Below are positions 9,232 to 19,106 of a DNA stretch of 64,000 bases, piece by piece. Position numbers and translations under genes: made by a program. The notes beneath the pieces were generated by a model. That model was not told where the DNA came from. It saw only the letters and a list, made by a program, of their open reading frames with translations, and did no database searches. Origin of the DNA: Pseudomonas silvicola (lineage in GTDB: Bacteria; Pseudomonadota; Gammaproteobacteria; Pseudomonadales; Pseudomonadaceae); contig NZ_CP093280.1 in NCBI RefSeq assembly GCF_026651855.1, forward strand, positions 598,001 to 662,000, read 5' to 3'. Each line of letters begins with the position of its first letter. The stretch's first letter is position 1.

Positions 9232-9402
9232 CCGATAAATATCTGGAACACGTTATAGCCGATATTTATCTGCCCTGGAAGTGGAGTCATGCCGAAAATA
9301 CCAACAGATATTGGCACAATCTTACCAGTCAGCGTTTGTTCCTTCAAAGCTTGCTGGCAAAAAAGCGCCTATAGAGGGGTGCATATTACCGATAATAATC
9401 TG
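9232..9402. promoter_or_regulatory. Three CCGATA-N3-ATCTG boxes upstream of aguBA
   Basis: Copies at 9232-9245 (CCGATAAATATCTG), 9259-9272 (CCGATATTTATCTG) and 9389-9402 (CCGATAATAATCTG), all in the same orientation. Each core GATANNNATC is itself nearly palindromic, so a dimeric regulator could bind each box; the first two are spaced 27 bases start to start. They lie in the only untranslated stretch between the fusion gene and aguB. No regulator gene is adjacent. Confidence 0.6.
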
Positions 9403-9404
9403 TT

Positions 9405-12302
9405 TCAGAGGTCTTCTGAAAGGACCTTGTCCACGCAGTCGACGAAGAAGTCCACGCTCTGGCGCGTGGTCACCATGGGCGGCTTGATCTTGAGGATGTT
9501 CAGGTAATCCCCCGTTGGCTGCATGAAGATACCCAGCTCACGCAGGCGCTCGCACAGCAGGGCGGTTTCTTCCGTGGCGGGTTCCAGGGTCTCGCGGTTG
9601 CGGACCAGCTCCACCCCCAGGTAAAAGCCCGAACCATGCACGGCCCCCACCAGTGGGTGCCGGCTTGCCAACGCTTGCAGCCGTGCCTTGAAATGCCCGC
9701 CTACTTCGCGGGCGTTCTCCCACAACCCCTCTTCGGCCATCACGTCCAGCACCGCCAGGCCGATCTGGCAACTGACGGGGCTGCCGCCCGCCGACGAAAA
9801 GAAGTAGCCCTCGGCTTCGAGCGCCTCGGCAATCTCGCGGCGGGTAATGACCGCACCCAGGGGCTGGCCGTTGCCCATGCCCTTGGCCATGGTGATGATG
9901 TCGGGCACCACGCCTTGTTCTTCGAAACCCCAGAAATACTCACCGAGACGGCCATACCCCACCTGTACTTCGTCGGCGATGCAGACACCGCCCAGCGCAC
10001 GCACCTTGGCATACACCTGCTGCAGGTAACCTGGCGGCAACGCGATTCCGCCCGCGTTACCGTACACCGGCTCACAGATGAAGCCCGCCACTTGGCGGTG
10101 CTGCGCCGTGAGGCGTGCCAGGGTTTGCTCGACGTTTTGCACATAGCCCGCGGTACTGCCCGACCCCCGGAAAGCACCCCGGTAGCTATTGGGTGCCGTG
10201 ACCGGGTGCACCCAGTCGGGGCGCGTGCTCAGGGCCTGGGGGTTGTCGGCGATGGAGGTGGAGATAGCATCGGTGGCTACCGACCAACCATGGTAAGCCT
10301 CGAGCACGCTGAGCATGTCGCGCCCGCCGCTGGCGGCCCACGCCAGGCGAATGGCCAGGTCATTGGCCTCGGTACCGCTATTGACCAGGAAGACCCGGTC
10401 GAACCCGGCCGGGGCCAAGGCCAGCAAGCGCTCGCAGTATTCGGCGATGGCGGCGTAATGGAACCGCGAATTGGTGTTGAGCAGCGACCACTGGCGCGCT
10501 GCCACGGCCGCCATGCGCGGGTGGCCGTGGCCCAGCACCGCGACGTTGTTGAGCATGTCCAGGTAGGACCGGCCCTGGAGGTCGATCAAGTGGTTGCGCC
10601 AGCCACGCTCTACCTGCGGCGGGGCCTGATAATAATGCTTCTGCGAACGGGCAAAGCTGGCCTCGCGGCGCGCCAGCAAGGCCTGCGGGTCGGCCAGCGG
10701 CGGCGCATCGCAATCGAACCCCAGCAGCGCACGCGGCGACGGGCACAGCGCCAGCCACGCCGATGCTCGTGAGGGCGTGGCGAACAGTGGCGGGCTGACC
10801 TCATCGGCACGGCACAACTGCACCACAAGAGTGCCATTGCCTGCACCCAGATGCTGCCCGGCCGCGAGCGGGGTATCCGCAGCCAGCTCGGTGTCCACAC
10901 CCCACAGGTGCAGGCTGATACCTTCGCCTTGCAACCACAGGCCAGCGTCCGCGGTGCGGCGCAGCAAACCGGCGAATGGCGCCTGTACCGGCACACCGGC
11001 CGGCACGTTCAACTCGACATGCAGGGCGCAGGTGTCAGGCTCCGTGGCGCAGTCGATGCGCGTGCGCGACAAGCGGTATTGCCCATACAGCGAGCTGCTC
11101 TGCGCACAGGCGCCAAGCAGGCGCTCATCGATACCGGGCTGCTGCCAATTGCCATCGACGAAGTGCTCGCTGAGCACGCCCAGGTCCACCGTCCGAAAAG
11201 CGCTGGCTGCAAGGCTCGGCAACAGGGGCAGGCATTGCGTGAGGTCCAGCGGCCGCGGGAACTGGCCCACGGCTTGTTGGACAGCAGCCTCCATGAGGTC
11301 GAAGGGCACGGAGGTTGCCGTATCGAATATCTGCCATTCATGGGCAATATTGCCGGCGATATAGGCATTGCCCGGGGCCACGCTCAGTTGCTGTTCACTG
11401 CTGAGCACCAGCACCGCCGCCCGCGCCACCACCATGGGCCACAGCGCCAGCGCTTCAGCCTGGGTCAGCGGGTTGCGAGCGTGGCAGGCCTTGACCACCG
11501 GCAAAATGGCGAACGGGTCGCCCTCGGCATGGTGCAGCATTGCCGCGCAGGTCACGCTGAGGTCGGCCACGCGCCAGGTGCGGACCAGGTCACCGAAGTC
11601 GATCAGGCCGCTGAGCTGCCAGCGGCGCTGGGCATCGCGATGCCATACGCTGTTGTCATCGGTGATATCCAGGTGCACGGCCTGGCAGGGCAGGTCCTGC
11701 GCCACGGCCGCCAAGCGCTCCAGGGCCTGGGCGGCAGCATCGGCCACCTGGCTGCGCCGTTCGGTGTCGGCCAACACGGGCAACAGTTGGGTGATCAGCG
11801 CCTGGGCATGGCGCGGGTCCCACTGCAGGACGCGGTTGAGCCCGGGATGGTCGAAATCGGCCAGGGCACTATCGACGTCCGCGCACAGTCGCCCCATATT
11901 TTCCAGCAACCGGGCACTTACGTGAGGCCTGCGGGTCAGAGGCTGACCCTCGATATAATCGAGCAGGCGCAACTGGATGGCCTGCCCGTCGACGTTATCG
12001 CTCAACAGGTCCTGGCCGTTTGACGCCAGGCGCACGCCCGGCACCGCCAGCCCTTTGCCGGCCAAGTGCCTGAGCGCCGCATGCTGAGCCTGCAATTCGA
12101 CGGCGGCGTAATCGCCGTGACAGATCTTGAGTACGAAGCGTCCATCACGGGTGTCGACCAGGAAGTTGAGGTCTTGCTGGCTGCCCAAGGGTGTCAATGC
12201 CCCGCGCAGCCCATAGTGGGCCTGCACCAGCACCTGTGCCTGGGCGGTACTCACGCAGGGGCTGGGCCGGCCGGACCGGTGGATCAACGTGGCGAGCGAC
12301 AT
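9405..12302 (-). CDS. Amino-alcohol kinase / M23-like / class III aminotransferase-type phospho-lyase fusion
   Basis: A 965-residue three-part enzyme; AGAGG before the ATG at 12302 sets the start. Residues 1 to about 330 are an aminoglycoside-phosphotransferase-fold kinase, with VHLDITDDN (catalytic Asp212) and LIDFGDL (Asp235). About 400-560 form a degenerate M23-peptidase-like beta domain (VPVQAPFAGLLRRT) without the zinc ligands. About 570-965 are a class III PLP enzyme: LLNTNSRFHYAAIAEY, NSGTEANDLAIRLAW, CIADEVQVGYGRLG and the PLP lysine Lys807 in MAKGMGNGQPLGAV. This resembles human AGPHD1 (hydroxylysine kinase) joined to AGXT2L-type phospho-lyases. A kinase-then-elimination route on an amino alcohol is inferred; the substrate is unknown. 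Confidence 0.85.
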   Translation of the reverse strand: MSLATLIHRSGRPSPCVSTAQAQVLVQAHYGLRGALTPLGSQQDLNFLVDTRDGRFVLKICHGDYAAVELQAQHAALRHLAGKGLAVPGVRLASNGQDLLSDNVDGQAIQLRLLDYIEGQPLTRRPHVSARLLENMGRLCADVDSALADFDHPGLNRVLQWDPRHAQALITQLLPVLADTERRSQVADAAAQALERLAAVAQDLPCQAVHLDITDDNSVWHRDAQRRWQLSGLIDFGDLVRTWRVADLSVTCAAMLHHAEGDPFAILPVVKACHARNPLTQAEALALWPMVVARAAVLVLSSEQQLSVAPGNAYIAGNIAHEWQIFDTATSVPFDLMEAAVQQAVGQFPRPLDLTQCLPLLPSLAASAFRTVDLGVLSEHFVDGNWQQPGIDERLLGACAQSSSLYGQYRLSRTRIDCATEPDTCALHVELNVPAGVPVQAPFAGLLRRTADAGLWLQGEGISLHLWGVDTELAADTPLAAGQHLGAGNGTLVVQLCRADEVSPPLFATPSRASAWLALCPSPRALLGFDCDAPPLADPQALLARREASFARSQKHYYQAPPQVERGWRNHLIDLQGRSYLDMLNNVAVLGHGHPRMAAVAARQWSLLNTNSRFHYAAIAEYCERLLALAPAGFDRVFLVNSGTEANDLAIRLAWAASGGRDMLSVLEAYHGWSVATDAISTSIADNPQALSTRPDWVHPVTAPNSYRGAFRGSGSTAGYVQNVEQTLARLTAQHRQVAGFICEPVYGNAGGIALPPGYLQQVYAKVRALGGVCIADEVQVGYGRLGEYFWGFEEQGVVPDIITMAKGMGNGQPLGAVITRREIAEALEAEGYFFSSAGGSPVSCQIGLAVLDVMAEEGLWENAREVGGHFKARLQALASRHPLVGAVHGSGFYLGVELVRNRETLEPATEETALLCERLRELGIFMQPTGDYLNILKIKPPMVTTRQSVDFFVDCVDKVLSEDL

Positions 12303-12497
12303 TGCGGCAACCTCTTGTAGTTTTAAGCTGCCATATATCGCCACTGGGCCTCAAGTTAGGCAAGTCTGTAACCGAAATTATCAATTCACGGTTTTTTGTG
12401 ACTGTTTGTCAAAGAATCGAGCTTGCGCCGGGCAATACTTACCCACAAGCTATGCTCCAACCGCTCACTGTCAGTTTATGGAAGAAGGCAAATCGAC

Positions 12498-13580
12498 ATG
12501 CGAATCCTGATCACCGGAGGTGCCGGCTTCATTGGCTCGGCCCTCGTTCGCCATCTGATTGAAAATACCGAGCATGAGGTGCTTAACCTCGACAAGCTGA
12601 CCTACGCCGGCAATCTTGAGTCCCTGACCAGCATTGCCAGCAACAGCCGTTACGAATTTGTCCAGGCCGACATCGTCGACCAGGCCACGGTGAGCGCGGT
12701 ACTGGCCCGTTTCGAGCCCCATGCCATCATGCACCTGGCGGCCGAGTCCCATGTGGACCGCTCCATCGATGGCCCGTCGGATTTCATCCAGACCAACATC
12801 GTCGGCACCTACAGCCTGCTGGAGGCCACGCGCGCCTACTGGGCCAAGCTGCCCGCGGCGGAAAAGGAAGCCTTCCGCTTCCACCACATTTCCACCGACG
12901 AAGTGTATGGCGACCTGCACGGCGTGGATGACCTGTTCACCGAAACCACCCCGTACGCCCCCAGCTCGCCCTATTCGGCCAGCAAGGCGGCCTCCGACCA
13001 CCTGGTCCGCGCCTGGCAGCGTACCTACGGGCTGCCGGTGCTGATCACCAACTGCTCGAACAACTACGGGCCGTTCCACTTCCCGGAGAAGCTCATCCCG
13101 CTGGTGATCCTCAATGCCCTGAAAGGCAAGCCGCTGCCGGTGTATGGCGACGGCAAGCAGGTGCGCGACTGGCTGTTCGTGGAAGACCACGCCCGCGCCC
13201 TGTTCAAGGTAGTGACCGAAGGCAAGGTGGGCGAGACCTACAACATCGGCGGCCACAACGAGCAGCAGAACATCGAAGTGGTGCGCAGCATCTGCACCCT
13301 GCTGGATGAGCTCGCTCCCCAGCACCCGGCTGGCATCAGCCAGTACGCCGACCTGATCACTTTCGTCAAGGACCGCCCGGGCCACGACCTGCGCTACGCC
13401 ATCGACGCCAGCAAGATCGAACGTGAACTGGGCTGGGTACCGGCGGAAACCTTCCAGAGCGGCCTGCGCAAGACCGTTCAGTGGTACCTGGACAACCAGG
13501 AGTGGTGTGGCCGCGTACAAGACGGCAGTTATCAGGGCGAACGCCTGGGCAATAGCGAACCAAAGGATCTGATTGCATGA
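12498..13580 (+). CDS. rmlB: dTDP-glucose 4,6-dehydratase
   Basis: Second step of dTDP-L-rhamnose synthesis, converting dTDP-glucose to the 4-keto-6-deoxy sugar with bound NAD. The 360-residue short-chain dehydrogenase fold starts at the ATG at 12498 (GAAGAAGG upstream). It shows the NAD motif GGAGFIG at residues 7-13, the STDEVYGDL motif, and the catalytic [27 protein letters not shown] is typical of RmlB. It is first in a four-gene operon with 4-bp overlaps. Rhamnose feeds lipopolysaccharide core or O-antigen and rhamnolipids in pseudomonads. Confidence 0.97.
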   Translation: MRILITGGAGFIGSALVRHLIENTEHEVLNLDKLTYAGNLESLTSIASNSRYEFVQADIVDQATVSAVLARFEPHAIMHLAAESHVDRSIDGPSDFIQTNIVGTYSLLEATRAYWAKLPAAEKEAFRFHHISTDEVYGDLHGVDDLFTETTPYAPSSPYSASKAASDHLVRAWQRTYGLPVLITNCSNNYGPFHFPEKLIPLVILNALKGKPLPVYGDGKQVRDWLFVEDHARALFKVVTEGKVGETYNIGGHNEQQNIEVVRSICTLLDELAPQHPAGISQYADLITFVKDRPGHDLRYAIDASKIERELGWVPAETFQSGLRKTVQWYLDNQEWCGRVQDGSYQGERLGNSEPKDLIA

Positions 13581-14452
13581 GCAAGGGCATTGTACTGGCC
13601 GGCGGTTCCGGCACCCGTCTGCACCCCATCACCCTGGGGGTTTCCAAGCAGCTGCTGCCTATCTACGACAAGCCGATGATCTACTACCCGATCTCGGTGC
13701 TGATGCTGGCGGGCATCCGTGAAATCCTGCTGATCTCCACCCCGGCCGACCTGCCTCAGTACCGTCAGTTGCTGGGCGACGGCAGCCAGTTCGGGGTCAA
13801 CATCAGCTATGCCGAGCAGCCTTCCCCGGACGGCCTGGCCCAGGCGTTCCTGATCGGCGAGGAGTTCATCGGCGACGACCCGGTGTGCCTGATCCTGGGC
13901 GACAACATCTTCCACGGCCAGCACTTCAGCGAACAGCTGCAACGTGCCGCCAGCCAGCCCAAGGGCGCCACCGTGTTCGGCTACTGGGTCAAAGACCCGG
14001 AGCGCTTCGGCGTGATCGACTTCGACGAGGACGGCAAGGCCCTGTCCATCGAAGAGAAACCCACCGAGCCCAAGTCCAGCTACGCGGTCACCGGCCTGTA
14101 TTTCTACGACAATGACGTGGTGAAGATCGCCAGGGACGTCAAGCCATCGCCGCGCGGCGAGTACGAAATCACCGACGTCAACAACGCCTATCTGGAACGC
14201 GGCGACCTGCGCGTCGAACGTTTCGGCCGCGGTTTCGCCTGGCTCGATACCGGCACCCATGACAGCCTGATCGAAGCCTCCCAGTACGTGCAGACCATCG
14301 AGCACCGTCAGGGCCTGAAAGTCGCCTGCCTGGAAGAGATCGCCTACCAGAACGGCTGGATCGACCGTGAACAACTGCTGGTGCGCGCCAAGGCGTTCGG
14401 CAAGACAGGCTATGGCCAGTACCTGTTCAGTATCGCGGGGGAAACCAGATGA
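13577..14452 (+). CDS. rmlA: Glucose-1-phosphate thymidylyltransferase
   Basis: First enzyme of the dTDP-L-rhamnose pathway: dTTP plus glucose-1-phosphate to dTDP-glucose. The 291 residues start with the nucleotidyltransferase signature [11 protein letters not shown] and [15 protein letters not shown]. They continue with [11 protein letters not shown] (metal-binding Asp) and [17 protein letters not shown]. The start overlaps the rmlB stop by ATGA, indicating translational coupling. The enzyme is usually feedback-inhibited by dTDP-rhamnose. Confidence 0.97.
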   Translation: MSKGIVLAGGSGTRLHPITLGVSKQLLPIYDKPMIYYPISVLMLAGIREILLISTPADLPQYRQLLGDGSQFGVNISYAEQPSPDGLAQAFLIGEEFIGDDPVCLILGDNIFHGQHFSEQLQRAASQPKGATVFGYWVKDPERFGVIDFDEDGKALSIEEKPTEPKSSYAVTGLYFYDNDVVKIARDVKPSPRGEYEITDVNNAYLERGDLRVERFGRGFAWLDTGTHDSLIEASQYVQTIEHRQGLKVACLEEIAYQNGWIDREQLLVRAKAFGKTGYGQYLFSIAGETR

Positions 14453-14994
14453 ATGTGATCGCCAGCGAACTACCCGAAGTGCTCATCATCGAGCCCAAGG
14501 TATTTGGTGACGAACGTGGCTTCTTCTACGAGAGCTTCAACGCCAAGGCTTTCGAACAGGCTACCGGCATCACCGACGCCTTCGTCCAGGACAACCATTC
14601 ACGCTCGCAGAAAGGCGTGCTGCGCGGCCTGCACTACCAGATCGAAAATGCCCAGGGCAAGCTGGTGCGCGTGACCGCTGGCGAAGTCCTGGACATCGCC
14701 GTCGATATCCGCCGCAGCTCGCCAACTTTCGGCAAGTGGGTAGGCGTGCGGCTGAGCGCGCAGAACAACCGTCAATTGTGGGTGCCAAAGGGCTTTGCCC
14801 ATGGCTTTGTGGTGCTCAGCGACTATGCTGAGTTCCTGTACAAGACCACCGACTACTACACCCCTTCCGCCGAGCGCTGCATCCGCTGGGACGACGCGAC
14901 ACTGAACATCAACTGGGAGCTGCAGGATGCGCCCCAGTTGTCGGCGAAGGATCAGCAAGGCAAATCTCTAGAAGAGGCTGACCTGTTCCCATGA
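14449..14994 (+). CDS. rmlC: dTDP-4-dehydrorhamnose 3,5-epimerase
   Basis: Third step of the rhamnose pathway: double epimerisation of dTDP-4-keto-6-deoxyglucose. The 181-residue cupin contains [17 protein letters not shown] at the N terminus, the catalytic-His region GVLRGLHYQ, and [21 protein letters not shown]. All are diagnostic of RmlC. The length is normal. It overlaps rmlA and rmlD by 4 bases each. Confidence 0.97.
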   Translation: MNVIASELPEVLIIEPKVFGDERGFFYESFNAKAFEQATGITDAFVQDNHSRSQKGVLRGLHYQIENAQGKLVRVTAGEVLDIAVDIRRSSPTFGKWVGVRLSAQNNRQLWVPKGFAHGFVVLSDYAEFLYKTTDYYTPSAERCIRWDDATLNINWELQDAPQLSAKDQQGKSLEEADLFP

Positions 14995-15866
14995 GCCAGA
15001 AGATCCTCATCAGCGGCCAGTTCGGCCAGGTGTCGCGCGAACTGCAGCAACGCCTTGGCCAGCTTGGCGAGCTGCATGTGTTGGGCCGCGACCAGTTGGA
15101 CCTGGCGCAGCCCGAGGGCATCCGCGAGGTGGTGCGCACGCTGCGCCCCACCCTGATCATCAACGCCGCCGCGCACACGGCGGTGGACCAGGCGGAAACC
15201 GAGGAAGACCTGGCATTTGCCATCAACGCGACGGCCCCCGGCATCTTTGCCGAGGAAGCCGCCGCGCTGGACATTCCCCTGATCCACTACTCCACCGACT
15301 ACGTATTTGACGGCCGCAAGGAAGGCGCCTACAACGAGGATGACGAAACCAACCCGCTGGGCGTCTATGGGCGCAGCAAGCTGGAAGGTGAGAAAGCCAT
15401 TCGTTTCGTCGGTGGCAAGCACCTGATCCTGCGCACCAGCTGGGTGTATTCCCTGCACGGGCGCAACTTTCTGCTGACCATGCAGCGCCTGCTGCAGGAA
15501 AAGCCCGAATTGCGCGTGGTGGCTGACCAGATCGGCGCGCCTACCTGGGCTGGCACCATCGCCGGTACCACCCAGGCACTCGTCGAACACTGGCTCAACG
15601 GCCAGGGCGGCCCATGGGGCACTTACCACCTGACCGCCAAGGGTGAAACCTCGTGGTTCGGCTTTGCCCAGGAAATCGGCAAGCACCTGCTGGCCCAGGA
15701 CAAGCCCTGCGCCACGCTGGAACCTATCCCGTCCAGCGCCTACCCCACCCCGGCCGTTCGCCCGCTGAACTCGCGCCTGGATTGCAGCCGCCTGGAACAG
15801 CAGTGGAACGTGCAGCTGCCTAACTGGCGCGAAGCGTTGATCGAGTGCCTGGCACCCCTGGCATGA
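14991..15866 (+). CDS. rmlD: dTDP-4-dehydrorhamnose reductase
   Basis: Last step: NAD(P)H reduction of dTDP-4-keto-L-rhamnose to dTDP-L-rhamnose. The 291 residues open with LISGQFGQVSRELQQ (an altered dinucleotide-binding Gly motif). They contain NAAAHTAVDQAE, HYSTDYVFDG and the catalytic YGRSKLEGE. It completes the rmlBACD operon. The gene order differs from the rmlBDAC order I recall from P. aeruginosa, although a dctBD-type pair follows in both. Confidence 0.96.
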   Translation: MSQKILISGQFGQVSRELQQRLGQLGELHVLGRDQLDLAQPEGIREVVRTLRPTLIINAAAHTAVDQAETEEDLAFAINATAPGIFAEEAAALDIPLIHYSTDYVFDGRKEGAYNEDDETNPLGVYGRSKLEGEKAIRFVGGKHLILRTSWVYSLHGRNFLLTMQRLLQEKPELRVVADQIGAPTWAGTIAGTTQALVEHWLNGQGGPWGTYHLTAKGETSWFGFAQEIGKHLLAQDKPCATLEPIPSSAYPTPAVRPLNSRLDCSRLEQQWNVQLPNWREALIECLAPLA

Positions 15867-15871
15867 CGCAT

Positions 15872-15898
15872 AATGCGCCGGATACTCTCCGGCGCATT
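15872..15898. terminator. Perfect hairpin between rmlD and the sensor kinase
   Basis: An 11-bp perfect stem (AATGCGCCGGA / TCCGGCGCATT) with loop TACTC, starting 6 bases after rmlD. There is no T-tract, so it may act as a weak or factor-assisted terminator or mRNA stabiliser. Its presence argues against a sensor-kinase start at 15873, which would lie in the stem. Confidence 0.55.
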
Positions 15899-15908
15899 GG
15901 CTTCCTAC

Positions 15909-17717
15909 ATGACACCCCCACTTCCCCGCCGCCCTCGCTGGCGTAGCCTTGCCTTGCTGGCCCTGTGCCTGGCGCCGCTGCTGTGGCCGTTGCAGCACCT
16001 GGCCGAGCGCTACTACCGCAGTGAGCTGGTCAGCCAGAACCGTCAGACCCTCGACCTGTACGTGGCCAACCTGCTGGGCACGCTACACCGCTATGAGACC
16101 TTGCCGCAAATTCTTGGTGACCTGCCCGCGCTGCGCAGCACGCTGCAATCACCCAGCGACCCGCAGGTAGTGGACCACGCCAACCGTCTGCTCAAGGACA
16201 TCTGCGAGCAGACCGGCGCCGAAGTCATGTACCTGCTCGACCCCAGCGGCAATACCCTGGCTGCATCCAATTGGCAGGCCAAGGACAGCTTCGTGGGCCG
16301 CAACTTCGCCTTCCGGCCCTATTACAGCGATGCCATCGCCGGCCGCGTGGGGCGCTTCTTCGGCATGGGCACCACCTCGGGCAAGCGCGGTTACTTCTTT
16401 GCCGCCGCCGTGCACGAAGGCGCCAAGGTAGTCGGCGCGCTGGTGGTCAAGGTCGACCTGGACCACACCGAGACCCTGTGGGGCAAAACCCCGGAACAAC
16501 TGGTGCTCACCGACCAGCATGGCGTGGTGATCCTGACATCGCGCCCTGAATGGCGTTTTCGCGCCACCCGGCCATTGACCGACGAAGAACACCAGGCCAT
16601 CGCCTCGATCCAGCCCTACCCCACCCAAGCCCCTCAACCCCTGAGCCTGGACGAAAAAGCCTGGCTGATGCAGACCCACCCCATCGCCGAAACCGGCTGG
16701 AACGCCAGCATCCTTGCGCCTCGCGCGTTGATCGACCGCCCGGTGCGCACGGTAGTGGCGATCGGGGGCGCTGCCTTGCTGGTGGTGATGCTGCTACTGG
16801 GCCTGATGATGCAACGGCGGCGCAATTACCTGGACCGTATCGCCTTCGAGGCCAAGGCCCGCCGTGAGCTGGAAATGCGCGTGATGGAGCGCACCAGCGA
16901 TCTGGAAGCGCTCAACAGCCGCCTCAAGCAGGAAGTACTGGAACGCGAGCAGGCTCAGCAGGAGCTGGTGCGGGTGCAGGACGAAGTGGTGCAGGCGGGC
17001 AAGCTGTCGGTGCTCGGCACCATGTCGGCGAGTATCAGCCACGAACTCAACCAGCCACTGGCCGCTATCCGCAGCTATGCAGAGAACGCCGAGGTACTGC
17101 TCGACCACCAACGTACCGATGACGCGCGGGGCAACCTCAAGCTGATCGGCGAACTGACCGGGCGCATGGCGTCCATCATCGCTCACCTGCGCGCCTTCGC
17201 TCGCCGCGACCGCCACGCCCTGGAAAGCGTTGCCCTGCAGCCCGCGCTAGATGATGCCCTGGCGCTGCTGGCCAAACGTCGCCGGGCCATGGCGGTGGAG
17301 CTGTTCCGTGACCTGCCGGATGCCCCCCTGTGGGTGCAGGCCGGGGAAACCCGCCTGCGTCAGGTACTGAGCAACCTGCTGGCCAACGCCCTCGATGCCT
17401 TGACCGAAAAGGCCAACCCGCGTTGCCTGTGGATAAGCGCCGAACAGACGGCCGACGGCGTCGAGTTGCTGATCCGCGACAACGGCCCGGGCTTCACCCG
17501 CGAATCCCTGGCCCGTGCCCGCGAGCCCTTCTTTACCACCAAGACCCGTACCCAGGGCCTTGGCCTGGGGCTGGCGATCTGCGATACCCTGATGCGCGCC
17601 CTCGGCGGCGAGCTGGTATTGGCCAACCACCCGCAAGGCGGCGCACAGCTGACCGTGCGCCTGCGTAGCGCGCCACCGGGCGTCAACCTTCAACCGCCAG
17701 AGGATCCCTCCGCATGA
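15909..17717 (+). CDS. dctB: DctB-type C4-dicarboxylate sensor histidine kinase
   Basis: A 602-residue inner-membrane kinase. TM1 (about residues 12-30) and TM2 (about 278-300) flank a periplasmic double-Cache sensor with the DctB-like FRPYYSDAIAGRVGRFFGMG segment. A coiled coil (LEMRVMERTSDLEALNSRL) leads to the HisKA box SHELNQPLAAIRSYAEN with His378. The ATPase domain has NLLANALDAL, DNGPGFT and GLGLGLAICD. It overlaps its response regulator by 4 bases. DctB senses succinate, fumarate or malate and controls sigma54-dependent dctA-type transport genes; no such transporter is in this window. The start at 15909 has a poor ribosome binding site. Confidence 0.8.
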   Translation: MTPPLPRRPRWRSLALLALCLAPLLWPLQHLAERYYRSELVSQNRQTLDLYVANLLGTLHRYETLPQILGDLPALRSTLQSPSDPQVVDHANRLLKDICEQTGAEVMYLLDPSGNTLAASNWQAKDSFVGRNFAFRPYYSDAIAGRVGRFFGMGTTSGKRGYFFAAAVHEGAKVVGALVVKVDLDHTETLWGKTPEQLVLTDQHGVVILTSRPEWRFRATRPLTDEEHQAIASIQPYPTQAPQPLSLDEKAWLMQTHPIAETGWNASILAPRALIDRPVRTVVAIGGAALLVVMLLLGLMMQRRRNYLDRIAFEAKARRELEMRVMERTSDLEALNSRLKQEVLEREQAQQELVRVQDEVVQAGKLSVLGTMSASISHELNQPLAAIRSYAENAEVLLDHQRTDDARGNLKLIGELTGRMASIIAHLRAFARRDRHALESVALQPALDDALALLAKRRRAMAVELFRDLPDAPLWVQAGETRLRQVLSNLLANALDALTEKANPRCLWISAEQTADGVELLIRDNGPGFTRESLARAREPFFTTKTRTQGLGLGLAICDTLMRALGGELVLANHPQGGAQLTVRLRSAPPGVNLQPPEDPSA

Positions 17718-19102
17718 CCACGGTTTCCGCCATCGACAGCCAGACACAGGTAGTACTGATCGATGACGACCCTCACCTGCGTCAGGCCCTGAGCCAGACC
17801 CTGGACCTGGCCGGCCTGAAAATTCTGCCGCTGGGTGACGCCAATGGCCTGGCCGAGCGTATCGAGCGGGACTGGCCTGGCGTGGTGGTCAGCGACATCC
17901 GCATGCCAGGGCTGGACGGCCTGGCGTTGCTGCAGCAACTGCATGCTCAGGACAGCGAGCTGCCGGTGTTGCTGATCACCGGCCACGGCGATGTACCGTT
18001 GGCAGTGCAGGCCATGCGCGCTGGCGCCTACGACTTCCTGGAAAAACCCTTTGCCAGCGACGCCCTGCTGGACAGCGTGCGCCGCGCCCTGGCACTGCGC
18101 CGCCTGGTCCTGGACAACCGCAGCCTGCGCCTGGCGCTCAGTGACCGACACGAGTTGAGCGCACGGCTGGTGGGCCAGTCGCCGTCGATCCTGCGCCTGC
18201 GCCAGCAGATCGGCGCACTGGCCGCGACCAAGGCCGACGTGCTGATCCTGGGTGAAACCGGCGCCGGCAAAGAAGTAGTGGCCCGGGCGCTGCATGACCT
18301 CTCCAGCCGCCGCAACGGCCCCTTCGTGGCCATCAACGCCGGCGCACTGGCCGAGTCGGTGGTGGAAAGCGAACTGTTCGGCCACGAGCCAGGGGCCTTC
18401 ACCGGGGCGCAGAAGCGCCGTATCGGCAAGTTCGAATTTGCCAACGGTGGCACGCTGTTTCTCGATGAGATCGAAAGCATGAGCCTGGACGTACAGGTCA
18501 AGCTGCTGCGCCTGCTGCAAGAGCGCGTGGTCGAGCGCCTGGGCGGCAACCAGCTGATCCCGCTGGATATCCGCATTATCGCCGCCACCAAGGAAGACCT
18601 GCGCCAGGCCGCCGACCAGGGCCGTTTCCGTGCCGACCTCTACTACCGCCTGAACGTCGCCTCGCTGCGCATTCCGCCGCTGCGCGAACGTGGTGAGGAT
18701 GCCCTGATTCTGTTCGAGCATTTCGCCACTGCCGCCAGCGACCGCCACGGCCTGCTGCCCAACCAGCTGCAACCCGGGGAGCGCGCCATGCTGATGCGCC
18801 ACGGCTGGCCCGGCAACGTGCGTGAACTGCAGAACGCCGCCGAGCGGTTCGCCCTGGGTCTTGACCTGGAGCTTGAGAGCCACGTCACGGCATCACATCA
18901 GCCGGCCCCCGTGCCCATGACCGGCAGCCTGAGCGAACAGGTGGAAAGCTTCGAGCGTGCATTGATTGCCGCGGAAATGGCCAGGCACCACAACTCCATG
19001 CGCAGCCTGGCCGAAGCGCTGGGCATCCCGCGCAAGACCCTGCACGATAAACTGCGCAAACACGGCCTGACCTTTGCCGCCGCCGACGAGGGAGATGCCT
19101 GA
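17714..19102 (+). CDS. dctD: DctD-type sigma54-dependent response regulator
   Basis: A 462-residue NtrC-class activator, partner of the preceding kinase. The receiver domain has IDDDPHL and the phospho-acceptor Asp61 in VVSDIRMPGLDG. The AAA+ domain has Walker A GETGAGKE, the sigma54-contacting loop GAFTGA (residues 227-232), and GTLFLDEIES. A Fis-type helix-turn-helix ends the protein (MRSLAEALGIPRKTLHDKLRKHGL). It is expected to drive -24/-12 promoters of C4-dicarboxylate uptake genes elsewhere. Confidence 0.85.
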   Translation: MTTVSAIDSQTQVVLIDDDPHLRQALSQTLDLAGLKILPLGDANGLAERIERDWPGVVVSDIRMPGLDGLALLQQLHAQDSELPVLLITGHGDVPLAVQAMRAGAYDFLEKPFASDALLDSVRRALALRRLVLDNRSLRLALSDRHELSARLVGQSPSILRLRQQIGALAATKADVLILGETGAGKEVVARALHDLSSRRNGPFVAINAGALAESVVESELFGHEPGAFTGAQKRRIGKFEFANGGTLFLDEIESMSLDVQVKLLRLLQERVVERLGGNQLIPLDIRIIAATKEDLRQAADQGRFRADLYYRLNVASLRIPPLRERGEDALILFEHFATAASDRHGLLPNQLQPGERAMLMRHGWPGNVRELQNAAERFALGLDLELESHVTASHQPAPVPMTGSLSEQVESFERALIAAEMARHHNSMRSLAEALGIPRKTLHDKLRKHGLTFAAADEGDA

Positions 19103-19106
19103 GACC

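Noticed and set aside
7672-9258. A 528-codon plus-strand frame opposite aguA and aguB
   Set aside because: It covers two well-supported enzymes on the other strand and shows no motif; it is a high-GC shadow.
15873-15908. Start of the DctB-type kinase at the ATG at 15873
   Set aside because: That ATG lies in the perfect hairpin after rmlD and lacks a ribosome binding site; the ATG at 15909 gives the family-like start before TM1.
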